DNA of 64,000 nucleotides from Candidatus Poribacteria bacterium. Lineage in GTDB: Bacteria > Poribacteria > WGA-4E > JAJDTR01. Positions 34,354 through 43,569 of the stretch are shown here, one piece after another. The notes beneath the pieces were generated by a model. That model was not told where the DNA came from. It did not search any database and saw only the letters and a program-made list of their open reading frames with translations. The stretch is taken from assembly GCA_022827055.1 (NCBI GenBank), contig JAJDTR010000013.1:56604-120603 (forward strand). The letters run 5' to 3'. The position numbers were made by a program, and so were the translations under genes. Numbering within the stretch: the first letter of the stretch is position 1; each line of letters begins with the position of its first letter.

Positions 34354-36261
34354 CTATTTTGCAACTACGATAACTCCGTTACTAATCCGGGAACCCATAC
34401 GAACCTGGTAGATATAGGGGCCGATGTTAACGGGCCGTCCCGTTCGGTCTGTTCCATCCCATTCGACGCTGATCGAGTTTGAGCTAACAGTTGAACGGCT
34501 TATCAGGGTTCTTACCAATTTGCTATGCAGATCGTAGATTTCGACGACGAGCTCACGGTTACCGGCATCACCTTCACGAGAATCGGGAATCAGCAATCGT
34601 GTGACATCCGCCACACCGTTGCCATCCGGAGAGAATGGATTGAGGCTCCAACGGGCTGTAAGTTCAGGTGGCGGCACCGCTTGAAACACCGCAAATTGGG
34701 ATATATAATTCAGTTCTAGGCTCACCTTTTGACGAACGAGATCAACCTCGCCACCAGCAAGTTGCCACTCGTGTGTTGAAGTATCCCATGTGAACACCCG
34801 CAGGTCAGTCTCTCGGTTCACGCCAGCGCGTTCCAAGTCCGCACGATCATAGCCGAACTCCAACAGCGCGGGACGTTCGAGCGGAAGCTGCTGGAATACC
34901 GCCAGTCTCAAGATTTTTGAACCGAGTGCGTTGAAGAATTGTACCTCGTTCAATTGTACATTATTTGCTTGCTTGCTTTCGGTAATCAGTAATCGCACGT
35001 ATCGGCATGATACATGGGATGGTAATTCGATGGCTGTAACTCCGTCGTTGAACGCGGAGACCTCCGACACCTCCCTGAAATCACGATTGTCGTCAGACAC
35101 CAATATTGTCCCGCGCTGCGGACCGAAAGAGCGGTTGTCAACCACATTGGGGTGAACTACGATCTGACCAAGGGTGTGGACATCACCCAGATCCACTGTC
35201 AAATGAATTGGAAGCGGGACTAGCCCTGCCATCCAGGTAGATGGTGGTTCCAAGACTTCATCCACAGCCAATATAGGGGGCTGACTCGACAGGGAACTGG
35301 TTGCTTCGACCTCGAAATTTCCCCGTTTCAGTATTTCAAAACGGTAAACGAGCACCGTCAAGGTGCCTCGGGCAATATGAGCGTTATCCCGATAGTCGAA
35401 CTGGTCCACATAATCCGACGATTCACGAAAAAACCGTATTTTTTTTACAGTAGGATCCAACGCGTCAACAGGAACCAAGACACTTGCCCGAACCCCATCG
35501 CTCAGGGCGAATCGGCTCTCGTCGGAAATAGCGCTTTGAAGGTCAGCAAGATACCGCACCAAAATCGTTTTGACATATTGCTCTTCGTTTCGTGAGGATA
35601 GTGGTGCGCCAACAACGAAAATCTCATTCTCCCCGTCAGCTAGTAAGAGTGCGATTGAGAACGAGAGGTGCGTTCTCCGTGCTCGGTCAAGTAAGACTGA
35701 CACGGAACTGATGCTAGGCTGTATAATATGACTGTCGATACCAAGGAATTCGAGCGATTCAATCAGGATTCCGTCGGGATCCCAGCCTTCAAGCATCTCC
35801 ATCCGAATAAAACGCGCGGCAATCAAGTTTGGAAAACGCACAACGACCCGATTCAACAGGGCGTCTACGCTCGCGGAAACATCAAAGACATGCTCTGTGA
35901 ATAGTGTGCCATCTTCGGAAACGGCGAGCAAGATCCGTCGTGGGCCCGTTGCGCCCCGTTCGTCAACGGACGGGCGAATTAAGGCGGCTTGAAGTTGCCG
36001 CACGCCACCCAAATCCATGGTGATGGCGCGAATTGAGGGTTTTATTGTCGATAGACTGGGAACACCAGCCGGCGTATTGATTGAAACAGTAATCTCGTTT
36101 TGGTCAGATGATGCGACGCCTCCTTCAACTACAAGCGTTTGATTCGTGGTCGTGAAATTGCGGGTAGGTTGCGTGATGTGTAGGTCAATCGCAGCGATAG
36201 TCCTTCCGTCAATGAGAAGCGTAAGAGCCAATAGGAATAGCGTATCACGCAGGCGCGTCAT
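34354..36261 (-). CDS. Secreted protein with two discoidin-like domains and a FlgD-type C-terminus
   Basis: 635 residues from ATG 36261, giving a signal peptide 'RLRDTLFLLALTLLID'; the frame is open further upstream but that part overlaps purB. Two F5/8 type C-like modules are visible: 'ITMDLGGVRQLQAALIRP...RFIRMEML' (about 75-175) and 'LTVDLGDVHTLGQIVVHP...RYVRLLI' (about 355-445). The C-terminal part of about 95 residues, 'WSLNPFSPDGNGVAD', 'VEIYDLHSKLVRTL' and 'WDGTDRTGRPV', is a FlgD Ig-like module of the type that closes T9SS cargo. Likely a surface glycan-binding protein. Confidence 0.78.
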   Translation of the reverse strand: MTRLRDTLFLLALTLLIDGRTIAAIDLHITQPTRNFTTTNQTLVVEGGVASSDQNEITVSINTPAGVPSLSTIKPSIRAITMDLGGVRQLQAALIRPSVDERGATGPRRILLAVSEDGTLFTEHVFDVSASVDALLNRVVVRFPNLIAARFIRMEMLEGWDPDGILIESLEFLGIDSHIIQPSISSVSVLLDRARRTHLSFSIALLLADGENEIFVVGAPLSSRNEEQYVKTILVRYLADLQSAISDESRFALSDGVRASVLVPVDALDPTVKKIRFFRESSDYVDQFDYRDNAHIARGTLTVLVYRFEILKRGNFEVEATSSLSSQPPILAVDEVLEPPSTWMAGLVPLPIHLTVDLGDVHTLGQIVVHPNVVDNRSFGPQRGTILVSDDNRDFREVSEVSAFNDGVTAIELPSHVSCRYVRLLITESKQANNVQLNEVQFFNALGSKILRLAVFQQLPLERPALLEFGYDRADLERAGVNRETDLRVFTWDTSTHEWQLAGGEVDLVRQKVSLELNYISQFAVFQAVPPPELTARWSLNPFSPDGNGVADVTRLLIPDSREGDAGNRELVVEIYDLHSKLVRTLISRSTVSSNSISVEWDGTDRTGRPVNIGPYIYQVRMGSRISNGVIVVAK

Positions 36262-36305
36262 GAAATGTCCGGAAATGTCGGTTGATAGGAAGCGAAGAGC
36301 AACGC

Positions 36306-37709
36306 TTAAACCTCGGGAAGTCGATGGATTCGTTTCTCCCATTCGTCACATGTAGCGTGCGTACGTTGAATGGAAGCGCCAATATATTTCGTCGGATCCC
36401 GAAGTGCGTCCCGTTGTTCATTCGTCAATTTTTCAAGAAACGGTTTGAAGGTTTCGTCTGACCACAAGAGTTCAGTCAGACTTTTCCCTGTATCATGCAC
36501 TTGAGCGATTAGTTTGCGCGTATAATCGTAAGCGTCGGGAAATCCGTAGTATGCCATCAACAGATAAATTGGTTCAGCGATAGTATCTCCAGCACTCATT
36601 TCAAGATTGCGCCGCATGTTGTCAGTTTTGGCTTCTAGCTCGTCCAATGCCTGCTTCAAACGATGGATTGAGTAGTCAAAGGCTGTGAACAACTCCGTCA
36701 GAAAACGGCTTGACGCGGAGTTTGTTAAGTCGCGTTGATGTTCCAAAATGCCGTCCATGAACACGGTCATCATGCGAGGCACGAACGCCTTCCAGAGACT
36801 TTTCACATTTTCAAACTCTTCCGGATTTACCTTATGTGGCATTGTCGAGGATCCAACGAGCTTCGGGTTGTATTTTCTGCCGACCTCCGCAATTTCCGTG
36901 CGATACAGATGCCGCATATCGTCTGCAAAATTAGCAAGAATCGTGTAAGTGGACGTGATGGCGTAAGCCAGATCTGAGATGGATTCCGGCTCTACACACT
37001 GGGTCGAGGTGTGCGTGTCCGATGCCTTCAAGCCGAGTTGTGCAAGCAGATCTGACTCGATCGTCTCAGGATTTTCAGTAATCAGCGATAAACCGTTGAA
37101 CGCACCGACTGCTCCGGAAAACTGTCCACGGAGATTCCGGCTTGCCTGATCGATCAGCTCGATCCTGTTTCCGATCCGGCTTACATATAGCGCAAGTGCG
37201 TATCCGAAAGTAATGGGTTCCGCATGCTGTCCGTGCGTGCGCCCAATTTGCACGGATTCCGCGTGTTCCCGAGCCAGTTGGATGAGTTGCGTTTCAAGCT
37301 CGATTAAATCCGGCAGAATAATCTGTTGAGTCAAATCCTTGAATCGCAATGCGGTTGCGGTATCAAGAATGTCCGCCGAGGTTGCGAATAGGTGTACATA
37401 AGGACGTGCCTCAGGGCTAATTCGCCGCCGCATTACGTTGACTAGCGAACGGATATTATGTCGAATTCGTGCTTGCTCTTCATAGACCTCCTCGGCGGTT
37501 ATATCCTTTGCCGCAATCTCAGCTTCATCCGCGAATTCCTGCGGGCAGATTTCGTGGTTGGCGAGTGTGCGCAGCAGCGCCGCTTCAACTTTCGCTTGAT
37601 ATTTCACATAACCGGATTCGGACACATACGGCATTAGCCTTTGCATAAATTCGTCGTTACTGCCGTAGTATCTAAAATCAAGCGGGCTAACCGCTTCAAA
37701 CAGTTCCAT
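36306..37709 (-). CDS. purB: Adenylosuccinate lyase PurB
   Basis: 467 residues. It catalyses two fumarate-releasing steps of purine synthesis (SAICAR to AICAR, and adenylosuccinate to AMP). The N-terminal region has 'SPLDFRYYGSNDE', the central region QIGRTHGQHAEPITFGYA (catalytic His), and the superfamily signature GSSTMPHKVNPEEFENV (about 280-296) with the flexible catalytic serine loop. Complete. No good ribosome binding site is seen before the ATG. It is divergent from the selenoprotein gene and purH, which share the purine theme with it. Confidence 0.95.
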   Translation of the reverse strand: MELFEAVSPLDFRYYGSNDEFMQRLMPYVSESGYVKYQAKVEAALLRTLANHEICPQEFADEAEIAAKDITAEEVYEEQARIRHNIRSLVNVMRRRISPEARPYVHLFATSADILDTATALRFKDLTQQIILPDLIELETQLIQLAREHAESVQIGRTHGQHAEPITFGYALALYVSRIGNRIELIDQASRNLRGQFSGAVGAFNGLSLITENPETIESDLLAQLGLKASDTHTSTQCVEPESISDLAYAITSTYTILANFADDMRHLYRTEIAEVGRKYNPKLVGSSTMPHKVNPEEFENVKSLWKAFVPRMMTVFMDGILEHQRDLTNSASSRFLTELFTAFDYSIHRLKQALDELEAKTDNMRRNLEMSAGDTIAEPIYLLMAYYGFPDAYDYTRKLIAQVHDTGKSLTELLWSDETFKPFLEKLTNEQRDALRDPTKYIGASIQRTHATCDEWEKRIHRLPEV

Positions 37710-38024
37710 AGTTTGAGATATTTCTGACTACTATCTGCTGCTTGTTGGAGACAACTGTCTGCCGCTTGCTTATTATAGTTGATTGCTTCCGAAAAAACAA
37801 CTGAAACACAGGACATGTACTTGTATTCGTGTCTGACGGCGTTACGAGATGCGTACGCGAAATTCGTAAAACGAACAAACCACTCATCACCGGGAGGCCC
37901 AACACTCACCCGAAAAAACACTTGCGCAGCGCCCAACTCTCTTGTAAAATTGATAGCATGGGAATCATACAAAACTTCCCTCAATAATTCCCAAAATTAA
38001 GCCGAAATTTATAGGAGGATGAAC
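37710..38024. other. Divergent intergenic region purB / selenoprotein gene
   Basis: About 315 bases with no gene. A short imperfect direct repeat (CTGCTGCTTG / CTGCCGCTTG) lies near 37736-37770. AGGAGG at 38013-38018 serves the selenoprotein start. Confidence 0.4.
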
Positions 38025-38252
38025 ATGAAACTGAGCATCGAATATTGCGCCATGTGAAACTATTTACCCAATGCCGTCAGTTTGACGAGCGACTTGCTTA
38101 ATAAATATGGTACCGATGTTAAGGAACTTACGATTGTGCCGGGCGGAGGCGGAGCCTTTGAGGTGACGTTTAACGGGAACTTGATTTATTCGAAGCTGGA
38201 CACAGGTGAATTTCCTACGACAGACCAGATTACTTCCGCGATTGAAGGCTGA
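38025..38252 (+). CDS. SelW-like (Rdx family) selenoprotein with in-frame UGA
   Basis: 75 residues when the TGA at 38055-38057 is read as selenocysteine: MKLSIEYCAM, then Sec, then NYLPNAVSLTSDLLNKYG. The Cys-x-x-Sec motif (residues 8-11) is at the place of the redox motif of the SelW/SelT/SelH (Rdx) family, after the first beta strand. The family's hallmark PGGGGAFEVTFNG follows (about 40-52), then 'LDTGEFPT' and a final helix. Coding signature continues unbroken on both sides of the TGA and stops at TGA 38250. Strong AGGAGG six bases before the ATG. A hairpin just after the codon fits the bacterial SECIS rules. The role is likely a thioredoxin-fold redox protein. It would be missed by ORF callers because the UGA is read as stop. 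Confidence 0.85.
38075..38087 (+). promoter_or_regulatory. Candidate bacterial SECIS hairpin
   Basis: Perfect 5-bp stem CGTCA / TGACG with apical loop GTT (38080-38082), inside the coding region. The loop begins 22 bases after the UGA and has G as first base. Known bacterial SECIS elements need an apical loop starting with G within about 16-37 bases of the UGA, so it fits. It would recruit SelB with Sec-tRNA. Confidence 0.65.
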
Positions 38253-38409
38253 TTGCCGTAAATCGAGTCACTCTGGGCTCTTGGGAAGTGGAGGTACCTA
38301 GCAGTTTTGTTAACACGGAGTCCGATGTGGTACGTACTCCGTTGCATAGGGGTTATGCGTTTGCTGTTACACCAAGTTCCACTAATTTTAGACCTACACA
38401 ACTACCATC

Positions 38410-39975
38410 ATGAAAAAAATTCGACGCGCGTTGATCAGCGTCTTCGATAAATCCGCCCTTTTGGACCTTGTCCAAATCCTCGCTGAGAACGGCGTCGAGT
38501 TCTTATCGACCGGTCGAACGGCTAGTTATCTTACCAAAGCGGGCTTTGAAGTTCGTGAGGTTTCAGATTACACGGGTTTTCCCGAAATACTGGGCGGGCG
38601 TGTAAAAACGCTACACCCGAGAATTTACGGTGGTCTGCTCGCGGTTCGAGACAATCCGGAACACGTTGCGCAAACCTCCGCGCATGGTATTGAATCGATA
38701 GACCTTATTGTGTCCAACCTGTATCCGTTTGAAGCGACGGTTCAACGCGAGGGAGTTGAACTCGCGGAAGCGATTGAGAACATCGACATCGGCGGACCGA
38801 CACTCATACGTGCAGCGGCGAAGAATTACCAAGATGTCGCCGTGGTCACGGACCCGGCGCAATATCCCGATATTATCGAAGAACTTCAAGAGAACGGATG
38901 CAGTTTGTCGTCCGAAACTCGTTTTCAGTTGGCAAAAGTAGCTTTCCAACACATTACGCGTTACGACGCCGCAATTTCGCACTATCTCACCGCTTTAGAT
39001 GCACCCGGCCCCGAATTCCCGCAATCCTTGAATCTCCGCTACGAACAAGTACAAGAACTCCGCTATGGAGAGAACCCGCATCAGAAGGCGGCGTTTTATC
39101 GTGCTGAAGCCTTACCTGAACCGTGCGCGGCTTGGGCGGAGCAACTAAGTGGTCAGTCGCTCTCATTCAATAATATCCTTGACCTTGAAGCCGCATTGGA
39201 AATTGTCAAGGACTTTGACGCGCCAACGTGTGCAATCATAAAGCACAATAATCCGTGTGGATTGGCTACGGGCGAGGACTTGGTGGAGGCTTTTAATGAC
39301 GCGCTCGAATGCGATCGAACTTCAGCATTCGGCAGCATTATCGGTCTGAACCGCAAAGTAACAATCCAGACAGCGAACACCATTCGAGAAGCCGCCAAGG
39401 ATGGGATAAAGGTTGAGGCAATTATCGCCCCAAGCTACACCGAACAGGCATTGAAAGCACTGTCTCGTGTGAAACAGCGTCGAATTTTGGCAACGGGGAA
39501 GTTGTCACGACACGCATCTGTCAAACAAGCGCGCCATGTAATCGGCGGCTTGCTGCTTCAAGACAGAGACCGGCACGAGATTGCGCAGAATGAGTTGAAA
39601 GTAGTCTCCAAACGCACGCCCACGGATGCAGAAATCGAATCGCTCCTGTTTGCGTGGAGAACTTGCAAGCATGTCAAATCAAACTGCATTTTGCTAGCAC
39701 AGGGTACCAAAACCGTCGGAATAGGCGCCGGTCAGATGAGCCGTGTCGACTCGTGTATTATCGCCGCACGCAAGGCGGGAGAAAGAGCGAAAGGTTCGGT
39801 GCTTGCATCGGATGCGTATTTCCCGTTTCCCGATGGAATCGAGATTGCCGGGGCGGCGGGAGTGAGCGCCATTATACAGCCGGGCGGGTCGGTGAACGAT
39901 CAACCGGTGATTGATGCTGCTGACCGTTACGACATGGCTATGGTGCTGACTGGCGTTCGGCACTTTCTTCACTAG
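38410..39975 (+). CDS. purH: Bifunctional AICAR transformylase / IMP cyclohydrolase PurH
   Basis: 521 residues, full length. It performs the last two steps of IMP synthesis. The N-terminal cyclohydrolase domain is seen in 'RRALISVFDKSALLDLVQ', 'GFPEILGGRVKTLHPRIYGG' (split in two motifs: FPEILGGRVK and TLHPRIYGG) and 'NIDIGGPTLIRAAAKN'. The C-terminal transformylase domain has 'LRYGENPHQKAAFY', the catalytic KHNNPCGLA (Lys-His, about 277-285) and 'FPDGIEIAGAAGVSAIIQPGG'. No strong ribosome binding site. The gene lies 157 bases after the selenoprotein gene and 21 bases before the dehydrogenase gene. Confidence 0.96.
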   Translation: MKKIRRALISVFDKSALLDLVQILAENGVEFLSTGRTASYLTKAGFEVREVSDYTGFPEILGGRVKTLHPRIYGGLLAVRDNPEHVAQTSAHGIESIDLIVSNLYPFEATVQREGVELAEAIENIDIGGPTLIRAAAKNYQDVAVVTDPAQYPDIIEELQENGCSLSSETRFQLAKVAFQHITRYDAAISHYLTALDAPGPEFPQSLNLRYEQVQELRYGENPHQKAAFYRAEALPEPCAAWAEQLSGQSLSFNNILDLEAALEIVKDFDAPTCAIIKHNNPCGLATGEDLVEAFNDALECDRTSAFGSIIGLNRKVTIQTANTIREAAKDGIKVEAIIAPSYTEQALKALSRVKQRRILATGKLSRHASVKQARHVIGGLLLQDRDRHEIAQNELKVVSKRTPTDAEIESLLFAWRTCKHVKSNCILLAQGTKTVGIGAGQMSRVDSCIIAARKAGERAKGSVLASDAYFPFPDGIEIAGAAGVSAIIQPGGSVNDQPVIDAADRYDMAMVLTGVRHFLH

Positions 39976-39996
39976 ATTTGCAATTTGAGCTGCCAG

Positions 39997-41190
39997 ATGA
40001 CAGACTTACTTCCTCCAGCGATGGCGTCGTTTACAATCCCTCCGACAGTAATCACCGGTATCGGCGCGGCTGAGCAGGCAGGCGAACAGGCAAAACGATT
40101 AGGTGCCCGCACCGCGCTGGTCGTGACCGACAATGGAATCGTTAAACTGGGATACGCCGATGAACTCGTGAATCTGCTTCATCGAGTTGGGATTGGTGCC
40201 TCGATCTTTTCGGATGTCACGCCCGATCCGACTCTACAAAACGTCAACGATGGACTAGAACAGTATCGGGAAGAAGCGTGCAATCTCATCATCAGCATCG
40301 GTGGCGGCAGCGCTATCGATTGCGGCAAAGGGATCGCCATCAGGCTGACCAACGATGGCGAACTTGCCGAATTCATGGGCGTGAACAAAATTCCCAACCC
40401 GGGCGGCCCTCTCATCGCCATTCCCACCACGGGGGGCACCGGCAGCGAGTGCACAAAAGCAACAGTTATCACCGACACCGAGCACAATGTGAAGATGATG
40501 CTCAGTAGCCCGTGTGCAGTACCCGAGGTCGCGATTGTAGATCCACTCCTATCGCTGTCTACACCGCCGCATTTGACAAGCGCGGTAGGCGTGGACGCGC
40601 TCACCCACGCGATAGAAGCTTACATTTCCAAACGTGCACAACCTATAACGGATGCCCTGGCGTTGGAAGCAATCCGCATGATTTCAGGTTCCCTGCGCCA
40701 AGCTTGGGCTGACGGCGAGAACATTGAGGCACGAACCGAGATGATGGTAGCCGCCTCTATCGCCGGTATGGCATTTAGCAATTCCTCCGTAGCGCTTGTA
40801 CACGGCATGTCTCGACCAATCGGCGCGTATTTCCACGTTCACCACGGATTGTCAAATGCGGTCTTGCTGCTTGATGTTATGGAATATAGCGTTGTCGGGG
40901 CGCCGGACCGCTTCGCCGACATTGCCCGGGCGATGGGTGAGCCGATCGACGGACTATCTCCGATGTGTCAGGCGGACGCGGCAATTAACAGCGTTGAACG
41001 CTTAGTCAACGACCTCCACATGCCGCGGCTTGGGGAGATTGGCATCGATCAGCCCAAGTTTGAAGCTGTGGTGGATCAAATGGCGTCGGATGCCCTCGCT
41101 AGCGGAAGCCCTGGCAACAATCCCCGCCAGCCGACGAAGGAAGAGATAGTTGGGCTGTATCATAGATGTTTCCAACCTCGACAGGTCTGA
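39997..41190 (+). CDS. Iron-containing (group III) alcohol dehydrogenase
   Basis: 397 residues from ATG 39997; an in-frame TTG at 39985 is possible. NAD-binding motif GGGSAIDCGKGIA (about 95-107), a 'PTTGGTGSE' loop (about 140-148), and the metal site spread over DALTHAIEAYI and 'LVHGMSRPIGAYFHVHHGLSNA', which hold the Asp and three His. It oxidises or reduces a short alcohol/aldehyde or related compound (the family also holds lactaldehyde and methanol dehydrogenases). It follows purH closely, probably co-transcribed, though no metabolic link is evident. Confidence 0.92.
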   Translation: MTDLLPPAMASFTIPPTVITGIGAAEQAGEQAKRLGARTALVVTDNGIVKLGYADELVNLLHRVGIGASIFSDVTPDPTLQNVNDGLEQYREEACNLIISIGGGSAIDCGKGIAIRLTNDGELAEFMGVNKIPNPGGPLIAIPTTGGTGSECTKATVITDTEHNVKMMLSSPCAVPEVAIVDPLLSLSTPPHLTSAVGVDALTHAIEAYISKRAQPITDALALEAIRMISGSLRQAWADGENIEARTEMMVAASIAGMAFSNSSVALVHGMSRPIGAYFHVHHGLSNAVLLLDVMEYSVVGAPDRFADIARAMGEPIDGLSPMCQADAAINSVERLVNDLHMPRLGEIGIDQPKFEAVVDQMASDALASGSPGNNPRQPTKEEIVGLYHRCFQPRQV

Positions 41191-41422
41191 GCCAGCCTAT
41201 CACAAGCAACCTATTTCTTAGACAGTCAATGACAACATGCCATTGGGCATGATTACTCCCACCCAAAATCGCAATGGTCAAATGCATGCCAAGAGCTCAG
41301 AATCGCTTCTCCATCGGGTCGGTCGAAAGGCTATGTGTGCCGTGGGCGCAAGAAGGTGTGCTCTTCGCGTTTGTGCAAGTTGAGTTTTCGAGATCTACAA
41401 TGCACGGAATCAGGAGAAAAAC

Positions 41423-43465
41423 ATGCTGAAATTGATGAATTGGAAATCCTTTTTCTTACTCCTTCTCATCCTGCATCTTCTGCCGCTGTGGATTTTCACG
41501 TATTTCCCATCACAAGATGGACCCAGCCACATCTACAATGCCCTCACGCTGAAGGAGTACCACAAGCACGAGAATTATATGTTGCGCGATGTGTGGAAAT
41601 TGAACATCACCGTTTTCCCGAACTGGCTTTCGCATCTCATGCTTGCCGCCTTCCTCTACGTCTTCCCGCCCATCGTTGCCGAGAAAGTCTTTCTCACCTT
41701 GGCAGTCGGGCTTGTTCCTATCTCGTTCTTCTATCTTATTGACGCGGTTCACAAACGCGGTTTCGTTTTTGCTTGGCTCGGCTTTCTTTTTTCATACAAC
41801 TATCTGCTCTTCATGGGATTCTACAACTTTGCCATAAGCAGTTCGCTGTTCTTTTTCAGTTTCGGATACTGGTGGCGGCACAAAGATGACATCCGTGTGA
41901 ATCACCTCATCTTCCTGTATGTTCTCATCCTGCTCACGTATCTTTCGCACATTTCATCGTACGGTTTGCTGCTATTGGGTTTGTCGACTGCGGCAACCTG
42001 CCTTTGGGTATGCGCTGCCGCGACAGCTGCTTGGCGTGTTCGAAAGGAGAAAATCGCGCACGTCGCAGCACAATTCTGGACAGGCATCAAGCCCTTGGTA
42101 CGGTTCGGACTATACATGGTTCCTGCTTATTTTGTCCTTATGGAATATTATCTTAAAAGCTTAAGGGACTTTCAAGACGGTCACCGTAGGGGAATGGAGT
42201 GGATTAAGGATTACTTTTGGGGAGTAAAGTCACTAGTCTATTTCACCGATTGGCACATCAGATTTCACCATGTATTGCTCGTGATCTTGGGTATAGCCAT
42301 TCTGGTTTCATTGGCGTACCGAATCGCCCGAAAGCAGTGGGTAAGGAAAAGCGACGTGTTTCTGGTGATAGCGGTCGTATTTACAATTATGTTTATTAGG
42401 GCGCCGTGGCAGTTTGGTACGGGGGCGTGGATTAACGACCGGATCCATTTCTACATCATTTTGATGCTTGCTCCGTGGTTTGTCGCCGACATGTGGAAGT
42501 GGTTGCGATACGGATTTGCGGCGGTGTTGGTCGTTATCTGTCTGTTGCATCTCGGGCGTACTACATTTGACATGGCTCGGCTCAGTCCCGAGCTCGCCGA
42601 ACAGGCGTCCGGTACGCATTTCATTAAACCGCACACTTCATACGCAATGCGTGTCCGCGATTGGCAAAAGTCCGACGCGCTTGGAAGCGTCAAATACGTC
42701 GCACCATTCGGCCATTCCGTGGCGTATTACGGGCTTTACGCCGACGATGTGGCAAATCTGGGCAATTACGAAGCGAAGCATAACTATTTTCCAATCAACC
42801 GTCTGCACCAACCTACCTACGGCGGGCGCGAGGATTACGTTGTCGCATGGGCTTACCCTCCGGAAGAGAAATTCGACGACCTGAAGACGGATTTTGATCT
42901 TATCCACGAGACCAAAAACCTCAAGCTTTTTCAACGGAAGCTGGCTGAAGCTCCCGATTTGTCGATCTGGAGTAAAACCGCCGATGGTCGCCGAGTGATT
43001 CGTTTCGACATGCAGCCGCCCGAAGGGCAAACGGCAGAAGGCTATCACGCTGTCCACAGGGACCTTGGCTACGTGAGCGGAAGATTCGGCTGGAAGACTC
43101 ATTCGCCGCGCAGTCAACACGTGGGGAATGCCGAACTTCCTGCGGACTACCGAGACTCCGTCTGGGATAGACACGATGCGGCGTTCAAACTCGACCTTCC
43201 GAACGGGAGATATCGCGTGACGAACCTATTCTGTTCGGCGGAAGACAAGGGGCATCAGGTGAATCTGATTGCGAATGGAAAACGGGTGATTAAGAAACTG
43301 GTTATCCCGTCCGGTAACGAAACCGTTAAACACACCTACGAGATTGAGGTGACCGACGAGCATCTTACACAGGTTATCTTCAGACCGAACGAGCGCGTAC
43401 CAAAAGCGGGGATGCACAACCACTGGGTCTGGAGCGGATTCACCGTGGAGCAAATTTCCCGGTGA
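41423..43465 (+). CDS. GT-C-like multi-spanning membrane protein with C-terminal malectin-like domain, paralog 1
   Basis: 680 residues. Helix 1 (about 9-27) is followed by the loop FPSQDGPSHIYNAL, with an Asp (32) just after helix 1 as in GT-C glycosyltransferases that use lipid-linked sugars. About nine more helices follow to residue 385. A soluble C-terminal part (about 390-680) includes a beta-rich 'DAAFKLDLPNGRYRVTNLF...AEDKGHQVNLIANGKRV' region. It resembles malectin/CBM folds and ends 'HNHWVWSGFTVEQI'. The likely role is glycan assembly or decoration at the membrane; this is inferred from topology. Start has GGAG 6 bases upstream. First of three tandem copies. Confidence 0.8.
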   Translation: MLKLMNWKSFFLLLLILHLLPLWIFTYFPSQDGPSHIYNALTLKEYHKHENYMLRDVWKLNITVFPNWLSHLMLAAFLYVFPPIVAEKVFLTLAVGLVPISFFYLIDAVHKRGFVFAWLGFLFSYNYLLFMGFYNFAISSSLFFFSFGYWWRHKDDIRVNHLIFLYVLILLTYLSHISSYGLLLLGLSTAATCLWVCAAATAAWRVRKEKIAHVAAQFWTGIKPLVRFGLYMVPAYFVLMEYYLKSLRDFQDGHRRGMEWIKDYFWGVKSLVYFTDWHIRFHHVLLVILGIAILVSLAYRIARKQWVRKSDVFLVIAVVFTIMFIRAPWQFGTGAWINDRIHFYIILMLAPWFVADMWKWLRYGFAAVLVVICLLHLGRTTFDMARLSPELAEQASGTHFIKPHTSYAMRVRDWQKSDALGSVKYVAPFGHSVAYYGLYADDVANLGNYEAKHNYFPINRLHQPTYGGREDYVVAWAYPPEEKFDDLKTDFDLIHETKNLKLFQRKLAEAPDLSIWSKTADGRRVIRFDMQPPEGQTAEGYHAVHRDLGYVSGRFGWKTHSPRSQHVGNAELPADYRDSVWDRHDAAFKLDLPNGRYRVTNLFCSAEDKGHQVNLIANGKRVIKKLVIPSGNETVKHTYEIEVTDEHLTQVIFRPNERVPKAGMHNHWVWSGFTVEQISR

Positions 43466-43569
43466 TTACCGGGTGCATTGATAGTCGAAACCTTATATCG
43501 GCTTGTGTTCATGGATACGCAATCCTTACGCGAGATTTTGCACCTTTATAATTCAGATCTATTGGGCAT

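Noticed and set aside
41335..41742. ORF spanning the leader and start of paralog 1
   Set aside because: It is an out-of-frame shadow of paralog 1; the same kind of shadow occurs before paralogs 2 and 3.
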